This document shows positions 7,184 through 15,579 of a stretch of DNA of 64,000 nt, piece after piece (the first letter of the stretch is position 1; each line of letters opens with the position of its first letter). The notes under the pieces were generated by a model, which worked only from the letters and a program-made list of their open reading frames with translations, did not search any database and was not told the origin of the DNA. The DNA comes from Pantoea sp. RIT-PI-b (lineage in GTDB: Bacteria > Pseudomonadota > Gammaproteobacteria > Enterobacterales > Enterobacteriaceae): contig NZ_LGIS01000014.1 in NCBI RefSeq assembly GCF_001187905.1, forward strand, positions 310,001 through 374,000, read 5' to 3'. Position numbers and translations under genes: made by a program.

Positions 7184-8404
7184 ATGTTCAACTGGACTGC
7201 GACCCAGCGCAACGTGGCTTTTGCCAGTTTCGCGAGCTGGACGCTGGATGCGTTCGACTTCTTTATTCTGGTGTTTGTACTTAGCGATCTCGCCCAGTAT
7301 TTTCACACCAGCGTCTCCGATGTTTCACTAGCCATCATGCTTACCCTCGCGGTTCGCCCGATCGGTGCGTTACTGTTTGGTCGTCTGGCCGAAAAGTATG
7401 GTCGCCGACCCATTCTGATGCTCAATATCGTGATGTTCTCGCTGTTTGAGCTGTTGTCTGCGTGGTCTCCGAGCTTCGCGGCTTTCCTCGGTTTCCGCGT
7501 GATTTACGGCATAGCGATGGGTGGGATTTGGGGCGTGGCGTCGTCGCTGGCGCTGGAAACTATTCCCGATCGTTCGCGCGGCCTGATGTCAGGCATTTTC
7601 CAGGCGGGTTATCCGTGCGGTTACCTGCTGGCGTCGGTGATTTTCGGTCTGTTCTTCGAAACGGTTGGCTGGCGCGGGATGTTCCTGATTGGCGCATTAC
7701 CGATTCTGCTGCTGCCGTTCATCTACTTCAAAGTGCCGGAATCGCCAGTATGGCTGGCGGCGCGCGAGCGCAAAGAGAGCACCGCGTTACTGCCGATTAT
7801 CCGTCAGCACTGGAAACTCTGCATTTACATGGTGCTGCTGATGGCCTGCTTTAACTTCTTTAGTCACGGCACCCAGGATCTCAATCCTACCTTCCTAAAG
7901 GTGCAGCATCAGTTTGATCCGCACACCGTCAGCATTATCGCCATTAGCTACAATATTGCGGCGATGCTGGGTGGGATCACCTTTGGTGCGCTGTCGGAAC
8001 GTATTGGTCGCAAGAAAGCCATTATTCTGGCTTCGTTCCTTGCGCTACCGGTGCTGCCGCTGTGGGCTTTCTCGAGCGGTTCGTGGATGATCGGCATCGG
8101 CGCGTTTCTGATGCAGTTTATGGTGCAGGGCGCGTGGGGTGTGGTGCCGACCTATCTCACCGAACTGGTGCCTGCCAACGCGCGTGCGGTGCTGCCGGGC
8201 TTTGTTTATCAGCTGGGGAATTTGCTCGCCTCTGTCAATGCGACGTTGCAGTCACGCATTGCCGAGGCGCACGGCGGTAACTATGGTCTGGGGATGGCGA
8301 TTGTCGCCGGGACGGTAGCGGTGCTGATTTGCGTGTTTGTGGCGTTCGGTCGGGAGACGCGCGGCATCGAAATATCCGGTGCTGCCGCGCGCGAATCGCA
8401 TTAG
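7184..8404 (+). CDS. MFS transporter, sialate/lactate (SHS)-like
   Basis: This 406-residue protein has 12 predicted helices. The opening (NWTATQRNVAFASFASWTLD, then AFDFFILVF) and the RPIGALLFGRLAEKYGRRP loop resemble the SHS branch of the major facilitators, which includes NanT and lactate permeases of the Jen1 type. Substrates of that branch are carboxylates or sialic acid. The gene follows the nucleoside hydrolase gene by 253 bp with its own candidate promoter region, so it may be a separate unit. Its stop overlaps the stop of the convergent ybaK-like gene by 4 bp. The substrate is unknown. Confidence 0.75.
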   Translation: MFNWTATQRNVAFASFASWTLDAFDFFILVFVLSDLAQYFHTSVSDVSLAIMLTLAVRPIGALLFGRLAEKYGRRPILMLNIVMFSLFELLSAWSPSFAAFLGFRVIYGIAMGGIWGVASSLALETIPDRSRGLMSGIFQAGYPCGYLLASVIFGLFFETVGWRGMFLIGALPILLLPFIYFKVPESPVWLAARERKESTALLPIIRQHWKLCIYMVLLMACFNFFSHGTQDLNPTFLKVQHQFDPHTVSIIAISYNIAAMLGGITFGALSERIGRKKAIILASFLALPVLPLWAFSSGSWMIGIGAFLMQFMVQGAWGVVPTYLTELVPANARAVLPGFVYQLGNLLASVNATLQSRIAEAHGGNYGLGMAIVAGTVAVLICVFVAFGRETRGIEISGAAARESH

Positions 8405-8865
8405 AGCGCCTCGCAGACGTCGACCCATTTTGCCGCAGTGAGCTCTGCCATGCGCTGCGGCGCAATGCGTACCGCGCTGTGAATCGAACCCGCTGCCGGC
8501 AGCACTTCGTCGAAGCTGCGCAGCGACACATCGCAATAAACGGTCAGCGGATTTTCCAGCCCAAACGGGCAGACGCCGCCGACCGGATGCCCGGTCCAGT
8601 TCACCACTTCATCCACGCTTAACATGCGCGCCTTCGCGCCGAGAGCGGCTTTTAGCTTGCGGTTATCAAGACGCGCATCGCCGCGCGTCACGATCAGCAC
8701 GATAGAATCCTTTACTTTCAGCGATAAGGTTTTGGCGATTTGCCCAGGCGTAACGCCATGAACGCGTGCGGCCAGCTCAACGGTGGCGGTGCTTTCCGGC
8801 ATCTCAATGATATCGATATCCGGTGCATGTTCGGCTAAGAATTGCCGTACCGACTCCAGGCTCAT
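8401..8865 (-). CDS. YbaK/EbsC-family aminoacyl-tRNA deacylase-like protein
   Basis: The 154-residue protein is a single YbaK/prolyl-tRNA synthetase-associated domain. Seen are the GVTPGQIAKTLSLK segment with the conserved Lys, the GDARLDNRKLKAALG loop and the GHPVGGVCPFGL motif that lines the active site. Family members hydrolyse mischarged aminoacyl-tRNA in trans. Which tRNA this one edits is not clear; it resembles the stand-alone free-standing editing proteins more than the ProRS insertion. It sits convergent to the MFS gene and 95 nt after fhuF on the same strand. Confidence 0.8.
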   Translation of the reverse strand: MSLESVRQFLAEHAPDIDIIEMPESTATVELAARVHGVTPGQIAKTLSLKVKDSIVLIVTRGDARLDNRKLKAALGAKARMLSVDEVVNWTGHPVGGVCPFGLENPLTVYCDVSLRSFDEVLPAAGSIHSAVRIAPQRMAELTAAKWVDVCEAL

Positions 8866-8960
8866 TTTTTTCTCCGATAAAAACAGAGCATAAAAACTGC
8901 CACAAGGCTGGAAAACTGTAAACGGGAGAAAAGGAGAATCTGTAACAGAATGCGCGATCG

Positions 8961-9755
8961 CTACACCGCTTTTAACGTGCAGTTACCACAGCGTTCAACA
9001 TCTGGAATGCGGTAGCGCTGGCAGCAACTGCGCCGCTCCATTTCGCCATTGCGCGGGATCATGGTGCGATACAGTGGGTTATCGCTGCCATCCAGCAGGG
9101 ATTTAGTGAAAAATAGCGCCTGCTCCAGCTGCAACACCGTGTGTTCAGGCAGTTGGTTTTTCAGCTCACCGAGGAACCAGTAAAACGAAAAGCCCATATT
9201 GTTCCAGATGAGTTTGGCGTTGATGTCGCCATGCTGCGTGATGCCGTTAACCGCCGGGATCAAGCATTGCTGAATTAAACGATCGATGCGCTGCTGCGCA
9301 CTGAGGTAGCGTGCGTCTTCATCTTCCTGCACATCCAACCAGAAGGCGCAGGGATGACCGTTCTCATGAAACTCAACGTGAATCAGATGCGGTGCGCAGT
9401 TCAGCGCTCGCGGCTCCTGCAGCAGTGCCAGCATCAGCGGCGGCAGCAATAGACCAAAATACCATTGTGCCCACAGCGACTGCAGCGGCTTGGCTTCCTG
9501 CGGCATATCGGGGTGATCGCGATAGAGATAGTCGCTGTAGCGCTGCGTCAGGCGACGATAATTGATGGGATTTGACCACTCAGCAAGCGTTAGCGTTCCG
9601 GCGGGTGCCGGTTGGCCAAGCTTAAGGTTGTCGAGCATATAGCTACGTTGCTCGCGCATCAGATCTTCCAGCGCACTCGCTAAACTGCGATCGCTCTGCA
9701 TAAAGATCAGTGGATGCTCGCTGAAGCGATGATCCTGACGCGTGATGATGGCCAT
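8961..9755 (-). CDS. fhuF: Siderophore-iron reductase FhuF
   Basis: The ATG at 9755 gives 264 residues, like E. coli FhuF. The C-terminus carries the family signature C-C-x10-C-x2-C (RRSCCQRYRIPDVERCGNC), which binds a [2Fe-2S] cluster. FhuF reduces ferric hydroxamate siderophores in the cytoplasm to release iron. An in-frame ATG at 9830 would place the Fur box inside the gene, so 9755 is preferred. The neighbours (tRNA-Leu genes, rsmC) are those of E. coli fhuF. Iron repression by Fur is expected from the site at 9787-9805. Confidence 0.92.
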   Translation of the reverse strand: MAIITRQDHRFSEHPLIFMQSDRSLASALEDLMREQRSYMLDNLKLGQPAPAGTLTLAEWSNPINYRRLTQRYSDYLYRDHPDMPQEAKPLQSLWAQWYFGLLLPPLMLALLQEPRALNCAPHLIHVEFHENGHPCAFWLDVQEDEDARYLSAQQRIDRLIQQCLIPAVNGITQHGDINAKLIWNNMGFSFYWFLGELKNQLPEHTVLQLEQALFFTKSLLDGSDNPLYRTMIPRNGEMERRSCCQRYRIPDVERCGNCTLKAV

Positions 9756-9786
9756 GCCGGTCCTGAGTGATAACGGGAATCGAGAG

Positions 9787-9805
9787 ACAAATGATAATCG
9801 TTCCC
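9787..9805 (-). promoter_or_regulatory. Fur box upstream of fhuF
   Basis: ACAAATGATAATCGTTCCC matches the 19-bp Fur consensus at 13 positions, including the whole AATGATAATC core. It begins 32 nt upstream of the fhuF start. Confidence 0.75.
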
Positions 9806-9845
9806 GGTTTGTTGCACAACTTTTCTGCACCGGCCAGATATAACG

Positions 9846-10940
9846 TTATGTCAGATCGGAGCTCGCTTGCGAGCGCGCAGGCAAATCTTCCCACGCCAGA
9901 ATGGTGTTACGTCCTTGATTCTTCGCCACATACAGCGCGCGATCGGCGTTGGCAACCGCCTGGTCAAAATCGTCGGCAAAGATTGGCGCAATTCCGGCGC
10001 TGATGGTGACGTGCGTCGAGACTTTCTCATTGAAGCGGTGGGGAATTTCCAAATCCACCACGTACTGACGAATCCGCTCCGCCAGCTTCATCGCAATTGA
10101 GGCGTTGACGTTGGTCATCAGAACCAGAAACTCTTCGCCTCCGTAACGTGTCACGACATCGCGCGAGCGCACGGCATCGCGAATCGCCACAGAGACACGT
10201 GCCAGCGCCTGATCGCCCATCGCATGGCCGTAATTGTCGTTGTAAGCCTTGAAGTGGTCGATATCCAGCAGCAGCACAAAGTGGCTGCCCGCGTGGTTTT
10301 CCATAATGGTATCGAGGCGATTTTTTAGCCCACGGCGGTTATACAAACCGGTAAGCGGATCGAGCATGCTCAAATCGCTGAAACTCTCTTTCTCCTCGTA
10401 CAGCTGGCTCACCAGACGACGGGTAAAGGTATCAAAACGGCGACGCATTAAATGGTGCAGTGAAAAACCGATTAACGGCAGCATAATCGTGAATAAGATC
10501 ATCATTAAATGCTGACCATCATCCAATAACAGTACGGTTAAAACCGGTGGCGTGATGTGTAAACAAAATGCGATCAAATAATCACTTAAGGCAATGGCGC
10601 TGATAAAGAACACGCTTAACAAGCTGATAATGAGAAAGCTGCCATCAAAATAGAAAACCAGATGATATCTGTGGTTAATATGCCATGCCCACAGCGCTCC
10701 TAATATAAAAGCGACAGGATTTAATAGCGGTAATTTTTGTTTTGGCGCCATTAAGCAAATAATCAGCAGCGTGCTGCTGAAGCCCGCAACCAGCGCCACC
10801 GGCAGCGATCGTACCGGGCTATCACTGCCTAAAATCGGCAGCAGGCAAAAAAGCGAAACGGCGACATTGAGAAACAAAAATAGCATCAGCGACAGCCGAT
10901 ATTTACTGTGTTTCAACTCATCATAAGATTGTAATTTCAT
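9846..10940 (-). CDS. Membrane-bound diguanylate cyclase (GGDEF)
   Basis: This 364-residue protein has about five to six hydrophobic segments in residues 15-165, then a GGDEF domain from about residue 198 (SMLDPLTGLYNRRG). The active-site motif is GGEEF (residues 267-271), fully consistent with activity, and an RxxD inhibitory site (Arg258-Asp261) stands the standard five residues before it. It should make cyclic di-GMP at the inner membrane and be product-inhibited. No known periplasmic sensor domain is visible; the membrane part may itself be the sensor. It is upstream of fhuF on the same strand, but the Fur box between them suggests separate control. Confidence 0.9.
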   Translation of the reverse strand: MKLQSYDELKHSKYRLSLMLFLFLNVAVSLFCLLPILGSDSPVRSLPVALVAGFSSTLLIICLMAPKQKLPLLNPVAFILGALWAWHINHRYHLVFYFDGSFLIISLLSVFFISAIALSDYLIAFCLHITPPVLTVLLLDDGQHLMMILFTIMLPLIGFSLHHLMRRRFDTFTRRLVSQLYEEKESFSDLSMLDPLTGLYNRRGLKNRLDTIMENHAGSHFVLLLDIDHFKAYNDNYGHAMGDQALARVSVAIRDAVRSRDVVTRYGGEEFLVLMTNVNASIAMKLAERIRQYVVDLEIPHRFNEKVSTHVTISAGIAPIFADDFDQAVANADRALYVAKNQGRNTILAWEDLPARSQASSDLT

Positions 10941-11162
10941 TATTATTCTCGTGACAGCCCTGATATATCAAAGCGCTACCCGGAAGAGATAATATCCGAA
11001 TAGAGAGCACGTTATTGTTGTGTTGGCGATATTGTTATCGGCGGCAATTTAGCATTTTCCAGTAATTCTGTCATCCGGGATGGCTTGTGATAAAAAATTC
11101 GCTGCAAGATGAGAAATATTATCATATGATAATACGAATATTTATCATTTGAGGGTTGCGCG

Positions 11163-11447
11163 ATGATCATGGCGATGATGGCCGCCTGCGGCTTATGGGG
11201 TGTGAGCTGGATAATGGGTAAACGTCTGGACAGCGGGTGGGGCGTGTTATTACCTTGCGCAGCGATGCCGGTTTTCGCGTTATGGGAACCGAGTTTCAGC
11301 CAATGGCGCGTGGTGATGATCGTAGCGCTGCTGCTGACCGTGGTGATGCTGTTTCACCATCGCCTGCGTCACTATTTGCTGCTGCCTTCATGCCTGGCGC
11401 TGGCTGGCGGGTTGGCGGCGGTGTCGGTCAATTTCCACGTTATCTGA
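11163..11447 (+). CDS. Small inner-membrane protein, DUF1435-like
   Basis: The 94-residue protein has three hydrophobic segments (about 2-17, 26-42 and 53-88), with SGWGVLLPCAAMPV, RLRHYLLLPSCLALAGG and a short tail. This pattern fits the enterobacterial DUF1435 family as I recall it, found near rsmC in relatives. GAGGG at 11152-11156 precedes the ATG; in-frame ATGs at 11169, 11175 and 11178 are alternatives. The function is unknown. It sits between the diguanylate cyclase gene (divergent) and the tRNA-Leu cluster. Confidence 0.6.
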   Translation: MIMAMMAACGLWGVSWIMGKRLDSGWGVLLPCAAMPVFALWEPSFSQWRVVMIVALLLTVVMLFHHRLRHYLLLPSCLALAGGLAAVSVNFHVI

Positions 11448-11539
11448 TAAATCGCAGAAACGACAACATCACGCTAAGAGCGTGAAGTTCGTTGAAAAAT
11501 CTTTTTGGGAATTTACTGCCGGGAAGGAGTGACAACTGT

Positions 11540-11626
11540 TGGTGCGAAGGGAGGGACTTGAACCCTCACGTCCGTAAGAACACTAACACCTGAAGCTAGC
11601 GCGTCTACCAATTCCGCCACCATCGC
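11540..11626 (-). tRNA. leuV: tRNA-Leu (CAG)
   Basis: An 87-nt class II tRNA with encoded CCA. The 5' end is GCGATGGTGGCGGAATTGG, the anticodon loop reads CTTCAGG (CAG), a long variable arm follows, then GTTCAAGTCCC. It is the last of three identical genes in transcription order, at the place of E. coli leuQPV. Confidence 0.97.
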
Positions 11627-11655
11627 ATCTTAGTTGTCTGTTTATATCATCGCAT

Positions 11656-11742
11656 TGGTGCGAAGGGAGGGACTTGAACCCTCACGTCCGTAAGAACACT
11701 AACACCTGAAGCTAGCGCGTCTACCAATTCCGCCACCATCGC
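11656..11742 (-). tRNA. leuP: tRNA-Leu (CAG)
   Basis: Identical over all 87 nt to the copies on either side. The spacer to the downstream copy is 29 nt, which fits a single processed transcript. Confidence 0.97.
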
Positions 11743-11778
11743 TCAGTGCGTACGATATAAACTGTGTGATTATTAGTT

Positions 11779-11865
11779 TGGTGCGAAGGGAGGGACTTGA
11801 ACCCTCACGTCCGTAAGAACACTAACACCTGAAGCTAGCGCGTCTACCAATTCCGCCACCATCGC
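11779..11865 (-). tRNA. leuQ: tRNA-Leu (CAG)
   Basis: First gene of the cluster in transcription order, identical to the other two. The spacer to the next copy is 36 nt. Its promoter is at 11907-11934. Confidence 0.97.
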
Positions 11866-11906
11866 AAACTAACAACACTCTAAAGTATTGCTAACCACGG
11901 AGGCGC

Positions 11907-11934
11907 ATTTTAGAGATTTTACTCATTGCGTCAA
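11907..11934 (-). promoter_or_regulatory. Promoter of the tRNA-Leu operon
   Basis: On the minus strand TTGACG (11934-11929), a 16-nt spacer and TAAAAT (11912-11907) are followed directly by GCGCC. A GC-rich discriminator is typical of stable-RNA promoters under stringent control. Confidence 0.8.
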
Positions 11935-12007
11935 CACATATTTCGCGACGACAAAACGATCGCTGTAAAAAGCAACGTTTCTGCCGTCGCGCTGGTATTA
12001 TCGCGGA

Positions 12008-13039
12008 TTAACGCGTTTTGGCACCGCGACCATACACGGCACGGTACACTTTGAAGCGGCCGGTTTGCGCCAGCACTTCGTGGTTGCCGAAGGTTTCATC
12101 CAGAATCTGCGGATAGGGCAGGAAGGCGTTGGCCACGATACGCAGTTCGCCACCGCTGTTTAGATGCTTAAGCGCACCGCGAATCAGCGTGTTGGCCGCT
12201 TCCAGGCTGGTTTGCAGACCATCGTGGAACGGCGGGTTGGAGATGATCATGTCAAAACGGCCGGTCACGTCAGAGAACACGTTGCTGGCAAACACTTCAC
12301 CTTCGAGTTCGTTAGCCGCCAGCGTCGCTTTACTGGCTTCAATGGCGGCGGCATGCACATCACACAGCCACAAACGCACGCGCGGCGACACTTTGGCCAT
12401 CACGGTCGCCAGCACGCCGCTGCCACAGCCGATATCCAACACTTTGCCACGGAAGTGCGGCGTCAGCGTGGAGAGCAGCAGATCGCTGCCGATGTCCAGA
12501 CCATCGCGACTGAACACGCCTGGTAAAGTGTGGATGGTGAGATCGTCGAGCTGATAAGTATTACCGTAGCCGCTGGCGTCAAAGCTTGGCTGCTTGTCGA
12601 GACGACCGTGATACAGGCCACAACGGCGCGCGCTGTCGACTTTCTCCAGCGTCGCCCACGCCTCCAGCATGCCTTCGGCGCTGCGCACGCCGCTGCGGTT
12701 TTCACCCACCACGAAGATATCGCAGCCAACCGGCAGCAGTGACAGCAGGTTCTGCAGCTGGAACTGCGCTTCGGGTTTGTTTTTCGACCAGTAATAGACC
12801 AGCGTATCGCAGCCTTCAACATCTGCAGCCGTGGTAACCATGCTGTAAACCGCACGTTCACCGAGGCGATGGCTAAGGTTCTGCCAGTGATGATATTGCT
12901 GGGTATGCACGCGGCTTGACGCGGTTTCTAGCTGGGCGGGCAGGTCATCCTGCAGGTCGCCAGCGAACAACACGTTGCGGGCGGTAAATTCATCACTGTG
13001 GCGCAGAATCACTTCGCTGGCCGGGGTAAAAGCAGACAT
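12008..13039 (-). CDS. rsmC: 16S rRNA (guanine-1207 N2)-methyltransferase RsmC
   Basis: The 343-residue length equals E. coli RsmC. The N-terminal half is the degenerate methyltransferase-like domain; the C-terminal half has the SAM-binding motif [12 protein letters not shown] and the catalytic N-P-P-F motif ([10 protein letters not shown]). It methylates G1207 of 16S rRNA in the 30S subunit. It is flanked by the tRNA-Leu cluster and divergent holD, as in E. coli. The start ATG at 13039 is preceded by AGGAGTG on the minus strand. Confidence 0.96.
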   Translation of the reverse strand: MSAFTPASEVILRHSDEFTARNVLFAGDLQDDLPAQLETASSRVHTQQYHHWQNLSHRLGERAVYSMVTTAADVEGCDTLVYYWSKNKPEAQFQLQNLLSLLPVGCDIFVVGENRSGVRSAEGMLEAWATLEKVDSARRCGLYHGRLDKQPSFDASGYGNTYQLDDLTIHTLPGVFSRDGLDIGSDLLLSTLTPHFRGKVLDIGCGSGVLATVMAKVSPRVRLWLCDVHAAAIEASKATLAANELEGEVFASNVFSDVTGRFDMIISNPPFHDGLQTSLEAANTLIRGALKHLNSGGELRIVANAFLPYPQILDETFGNHEVLAQTGRFKVYRAVYGRGAKTR

Positions 13040-13145
13040 GGAGCACTCCTGTTAAATCAGAGCGGCGATTATAGTGCTTTGTTGGCGCATGTTCGATGGG
13101 TTTGCTAGCATAGCGTCGCATTCTGGCAGCATAACGGGTAATAGC

Positions 13146-13556
13146 ATGAGCACAAGGCGCGACTGGCTTCTACAGCAAATGGGGATCACGCAGTATCAGC
13201 TGCGGCGTCCGCGCGTGCTGCAAGGGGAGATTGCCGTCACGCTTTTACCCGACACGCGTTTAGTCTTGGTGGCCGAACAGGCGCCAACGCTGCAAGAACC
13301 GCTGATTCGCGACGTGCTGCGCGCGCTGAATATCCAACCTGCGCAGGTGATGGCGTTGACGCCAGAGCAGCTACAAATGCTGCCGGAGCAGGTTGACTGC
13401 GCCGGCTGGCTGCTGGGCGTCGAGAGCGAACATCCCTTTAACGGCATAACTTTCACCACCGCCGTTTTCAATGAACTGATCAGCAGCGGCGCGGCAAAAC
13501 GCGCCCTGTGGCAACAGATGTGTAACCATGACAGCCATCTCTTTAGTCACCCCTGA
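13146..13556 (+). CDS. holD: DNA polymerase III psi subunit HolD
   Basis: From ATG 13146 the protein has 136 residues, one fewer than E. coli HolD, and starts STRRDWLLQQMGITQYQLRRP, the region that contacts the chi subunit and clamp loader. An upstream in-frame ATG at 13074 adds an unconserved stretch and is rejected. Psi bridges the clamp loader to chi and SSB at the replication fork. The gene overlaps rimI by 29 bp, so the two are translationally coupled. Confidence 0.93.
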   Translation: MSTRRDWLLQQMGITQYQLRRPRVLQGEIAVTLLPDTRLVLVAEQAPTLQEPLIRDVLRALNIQPAQVMALTPEQLQMLPEQVDCAGWLLGVESEHPFNGITFTTAVFNELISSGAAKRALWQQMCNHDSHLFSHP

Positions 13557-13968
13557 AGACCAGCCGCAGCTGCTGGCGATTGAGCGCCGCGCGCATGCCT
13601 TTCCGTGGAGCGAACAGACGTTTGCCAGCAATCAAGGCGAACGTTTTGTGAATTACCGTATTGAATCCGACGGTAAGCTGGCCGGATTCGCCATCACCCA
13701 AGTTGTGCTGGATGAAGCATCGCTGTTCAACATTGCGGTAGATCCTGACTTCCAGCGTCGCGGCTATGCATGCCAACTGTTGCAGCATCTGATTGCTGAG
13801 CTCGAGCAGCGCGACGTGATGACGCTGTGGCTGGAAGTGCGCGCCTCAAATACGGCGGCGATTGCCCTGTATGAGCAGTTGGATTTCCACGAAGTCAGCG
13901 TACGCCCTAACTATTATCCCACTGCCAGCGGACGAGAAGATGCCATCATTATGGCGCTAACGCTTTAA
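13528..13968 (+). CDS. rimI: Ribosomal protein bS18 N-alpha-acetyltransferase RimI
   Basis: A 146-residue GNAT acetyltransferase. The acetyl-CoA loop is seen as [18 protein letters not shown] (R/Q-x-x-G-x-A type), and the C-terminal half has [17 protein letters not shown], characteristic of RimI. It acetylates the N-terminus of S18. It overlaps holD and is 8 nt from yjjG; the order holD-rimI-yjjG is that of E. coli. Confidence 0.96.
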   Translation: MTAISLVTPEDQPQLLAIERRAHAFPWSEQTFASNQGERFVNYRIESDGKLAGFAITQVVLDEASLFNIAVDPDFQRRGYACQLLQHLIAELEQRDVMTLWLEVRASNTAAIALYEQLDFHEVSVRPNYYPTASGREDAIIMALTL

Positions 13969-13976
13969 GGAGCACC

Positions 13977-14660
13977 ATGCTAAACGATTGGGACTGCATC
14001 CTGTTTGATGCAGACGACACGCTTTTCCATTTTGATGCTTATGCCGGTTTGCAGCGTATGTTCGCGCAATATGACGTGCAGTTCAGCGCGCAGGATTACA
14101 GCGATTATCAGGCGATCAACAAACCGCTGTGGGTGGATTATCAGAACGGCACCATTTCGGCGCTGCAGCTGCAAACGCGTCGCTTCACCTTGTGGGGCGA
14201 AAAACTTAGCGTAGCACCGGAAGTGCTCAACAGCGATTTTCTCAGCGCGATGGCCGATATCTGCCTGCCGCTGGAGGGCGCTGCACATCTGCTGGCGACG
14301 CTGAAGGGCAAAGTGAAGATCGCCATCATCACCAACGGGTTCACCGCGCTGCAGCAGGCGCGCCTGGAACGCACGGGATTCCGTGATGTTTTCGATGCGC
14401 TGGTGATTTCTGAGCAAGTCGGCGTGCCGAAACCGGACGTGGCGATTTTTGATCATACCCTGGCCTTGCTCGGTAACCCGGATCGCAGCCGCGTACTGAT
14501 GGTCGGCGATACGCCGGAATCGGACATTCTCGGCGGCATGAATGCTGGCCTGAAGACCTGCTGGATCGATCACGGCACGCGTCCGTTACCAGAACAGATC
14601 ACGCCAACCTGGCAGGTAAAAACGCTGGCCGAGCTGGAAGCGTTAATTACTGAAGGTTAA
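13977..14660 (+). CDS. yjjG: Pyrimidine 5'-nucleotidase YjjG (HAD family)
   Basis: This 227-residue HAD hydrolase begins [16 protein letters not shown] with the catalytic Asp11 and Asp13. Motif II is IAIITNGFT, motif III is near the GVPKPD lysine, and motif IV is [15 protein letters not shown]. YjjG dephosphorylates dUMP, dTMP and non-canonical pyrimidine nucleotides. SD AAGGAG precedes the start by 5 nt. A terminator follows at 14698-14722. In E. coli prfC comes next; here smp and serB follow instead. Confidence 0.94.
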   Translation: MLNDWDCILFDADDTLFHFDAYAGLQRMFAQYDVQFSAQDYSDYQAINKPLWVDYQNGTISALQLQTRRFTLWGEKLSVAPEVLNSDFLSAMADICLPLEGAAHLLATLKGKVKIAIITNGFTALQQARLERTGFRDVFDALVISEQVGVPKPDVAIFDHTLALLGNPDRSRVLMVGDTPESDILGGMNAGLKTCWIDHGTRPLPEQITPTWQVKTLAELEALITEG

Positions 14661-14697
14661 AGTATCTATTCATCGTTAACCTCATGATGATGCTAAG

Positions 14698-14722
14698 AAG
14701 CCCGCTGTGCGGGCTTTTTTGT
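14698..14722 (+). terminator. Rho-independent terminator after yjjG
   Basis: AGCCCGC-TGT-GCGGGCT followed by a T run at 14715-14720. Confidence 0.9.
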
Positions 14723-14797
14723 GCAAAAAATCTATTCAACTATCTATTCACGAATCTATTCATGAAGCGTGCAGATGAGGTAACACCGCCGATGTTG

Positions 14798-15472
14798 TTA
14801 ACGTCCTTTTTCTGTCTCTGATGCCGCCGCTTCTTCTTCCTCTTTCTCTTTATCCTCTTTCACCGTGCGGCTCGCCGTCAGCAGGAACGGCGATTGCTGC
14901 CAGCGGGTGCGGCGGTCGCGCAACAGGGTTCGCGTCAGGATAATGCCGATGGCCAGCGCCAGTAACATCATCAGACGCAGGATGTTAGTGGTGTTATCCA
15001 CCTGGCGTGATTCGGTCACCAGTACGTGAGTATCCAGCGTCACACGCAGAAAACCTTGCGGGCCATCTTTGCCTTCCAGCGGCTGCACAATTTGATGGTT
15101 AAAGTAGCTGCCAGCACGTTTGCCATCCAGCGACAGGCGATCGCGTACGTTAATGCTCTCACCGCTGTGCGCCACCAGGCTGCCATCATCGGCGTAAACC
15201 GAGGCATCAAGAATGCGGCTGTTGTCGGTCATTTGGTTGAGGATCGTGGCAATCTGCGTGCGGTTATCGTCGCTGTTATCCATCAGCGGTTTGAGGCTAA
15301 ACGCCACCTGTTTGGTCAGGGTGCGCGCCAGCTCTTCCACTTGTTCAGAGCGGGCCATTTGATGGCCGAGGCTAAACCAGGATGCGCCTTGCATCAGCAC
15401 CACTAACAGAGCCAGCGAGATAAGAACAATCACCGTGCGATGCAGGCGAAATTTCAGTGCGGTTTTGACCAT
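14798..15472 (-). CDS. smp: Membrane protein Smp (YtjB)
   Basis: A 224-residue protein with an N-terminal membrane helix (about 12-34), a periplasmic domain (about 35-160) and a second helix (about 165-183), ending in a Lys/Glu-rich cytoplasmic tail (EDKEKEEEEAAASETEKGR). It matches E. coli Smp/YtjB, and its position divergent from serB is conserved. The function is not well established. The 107-bp gap to serB must hold both promoters. Confidence 0.88.
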   Translation of the reverse strand: MVKTALKFRLHRTVIVLISLALLVVLMQGASWFSLGHQMARSEQVEELARTLTKQVAFSLKPLMDNSDDNRTQIATILNQMTDNSRILDASVYADDGSLVAHSGESINVRDRLSLDGKRAGSYFNHQIVQPLEGKDGPQGFLRVTLDTHVLVTESRQVDNTTNILRLMMLLALAIGIILTRTLLRDRRTRWQQSPFLLTASRTVKEDKEKEEEEAAASETEKGR

Positions 15473-15579
15473 CAGAAACCCGTGTGATGTAACAGCAGAA
15501 AGGCTGGCAATTATGTTGCCAGAACCCGCGCAGACAAGGTAGCCTCTTGCGTGGTTTTGTTGTCCCTACAGGAGCTGTA

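Noticed and set aside
11540..11865. Regular repeats with short spacers resembling a CRISPR array
   Set aside because: The repeat unit is an 87-nt tRNA-Leu with CCA; there are only three, and no cas genes.
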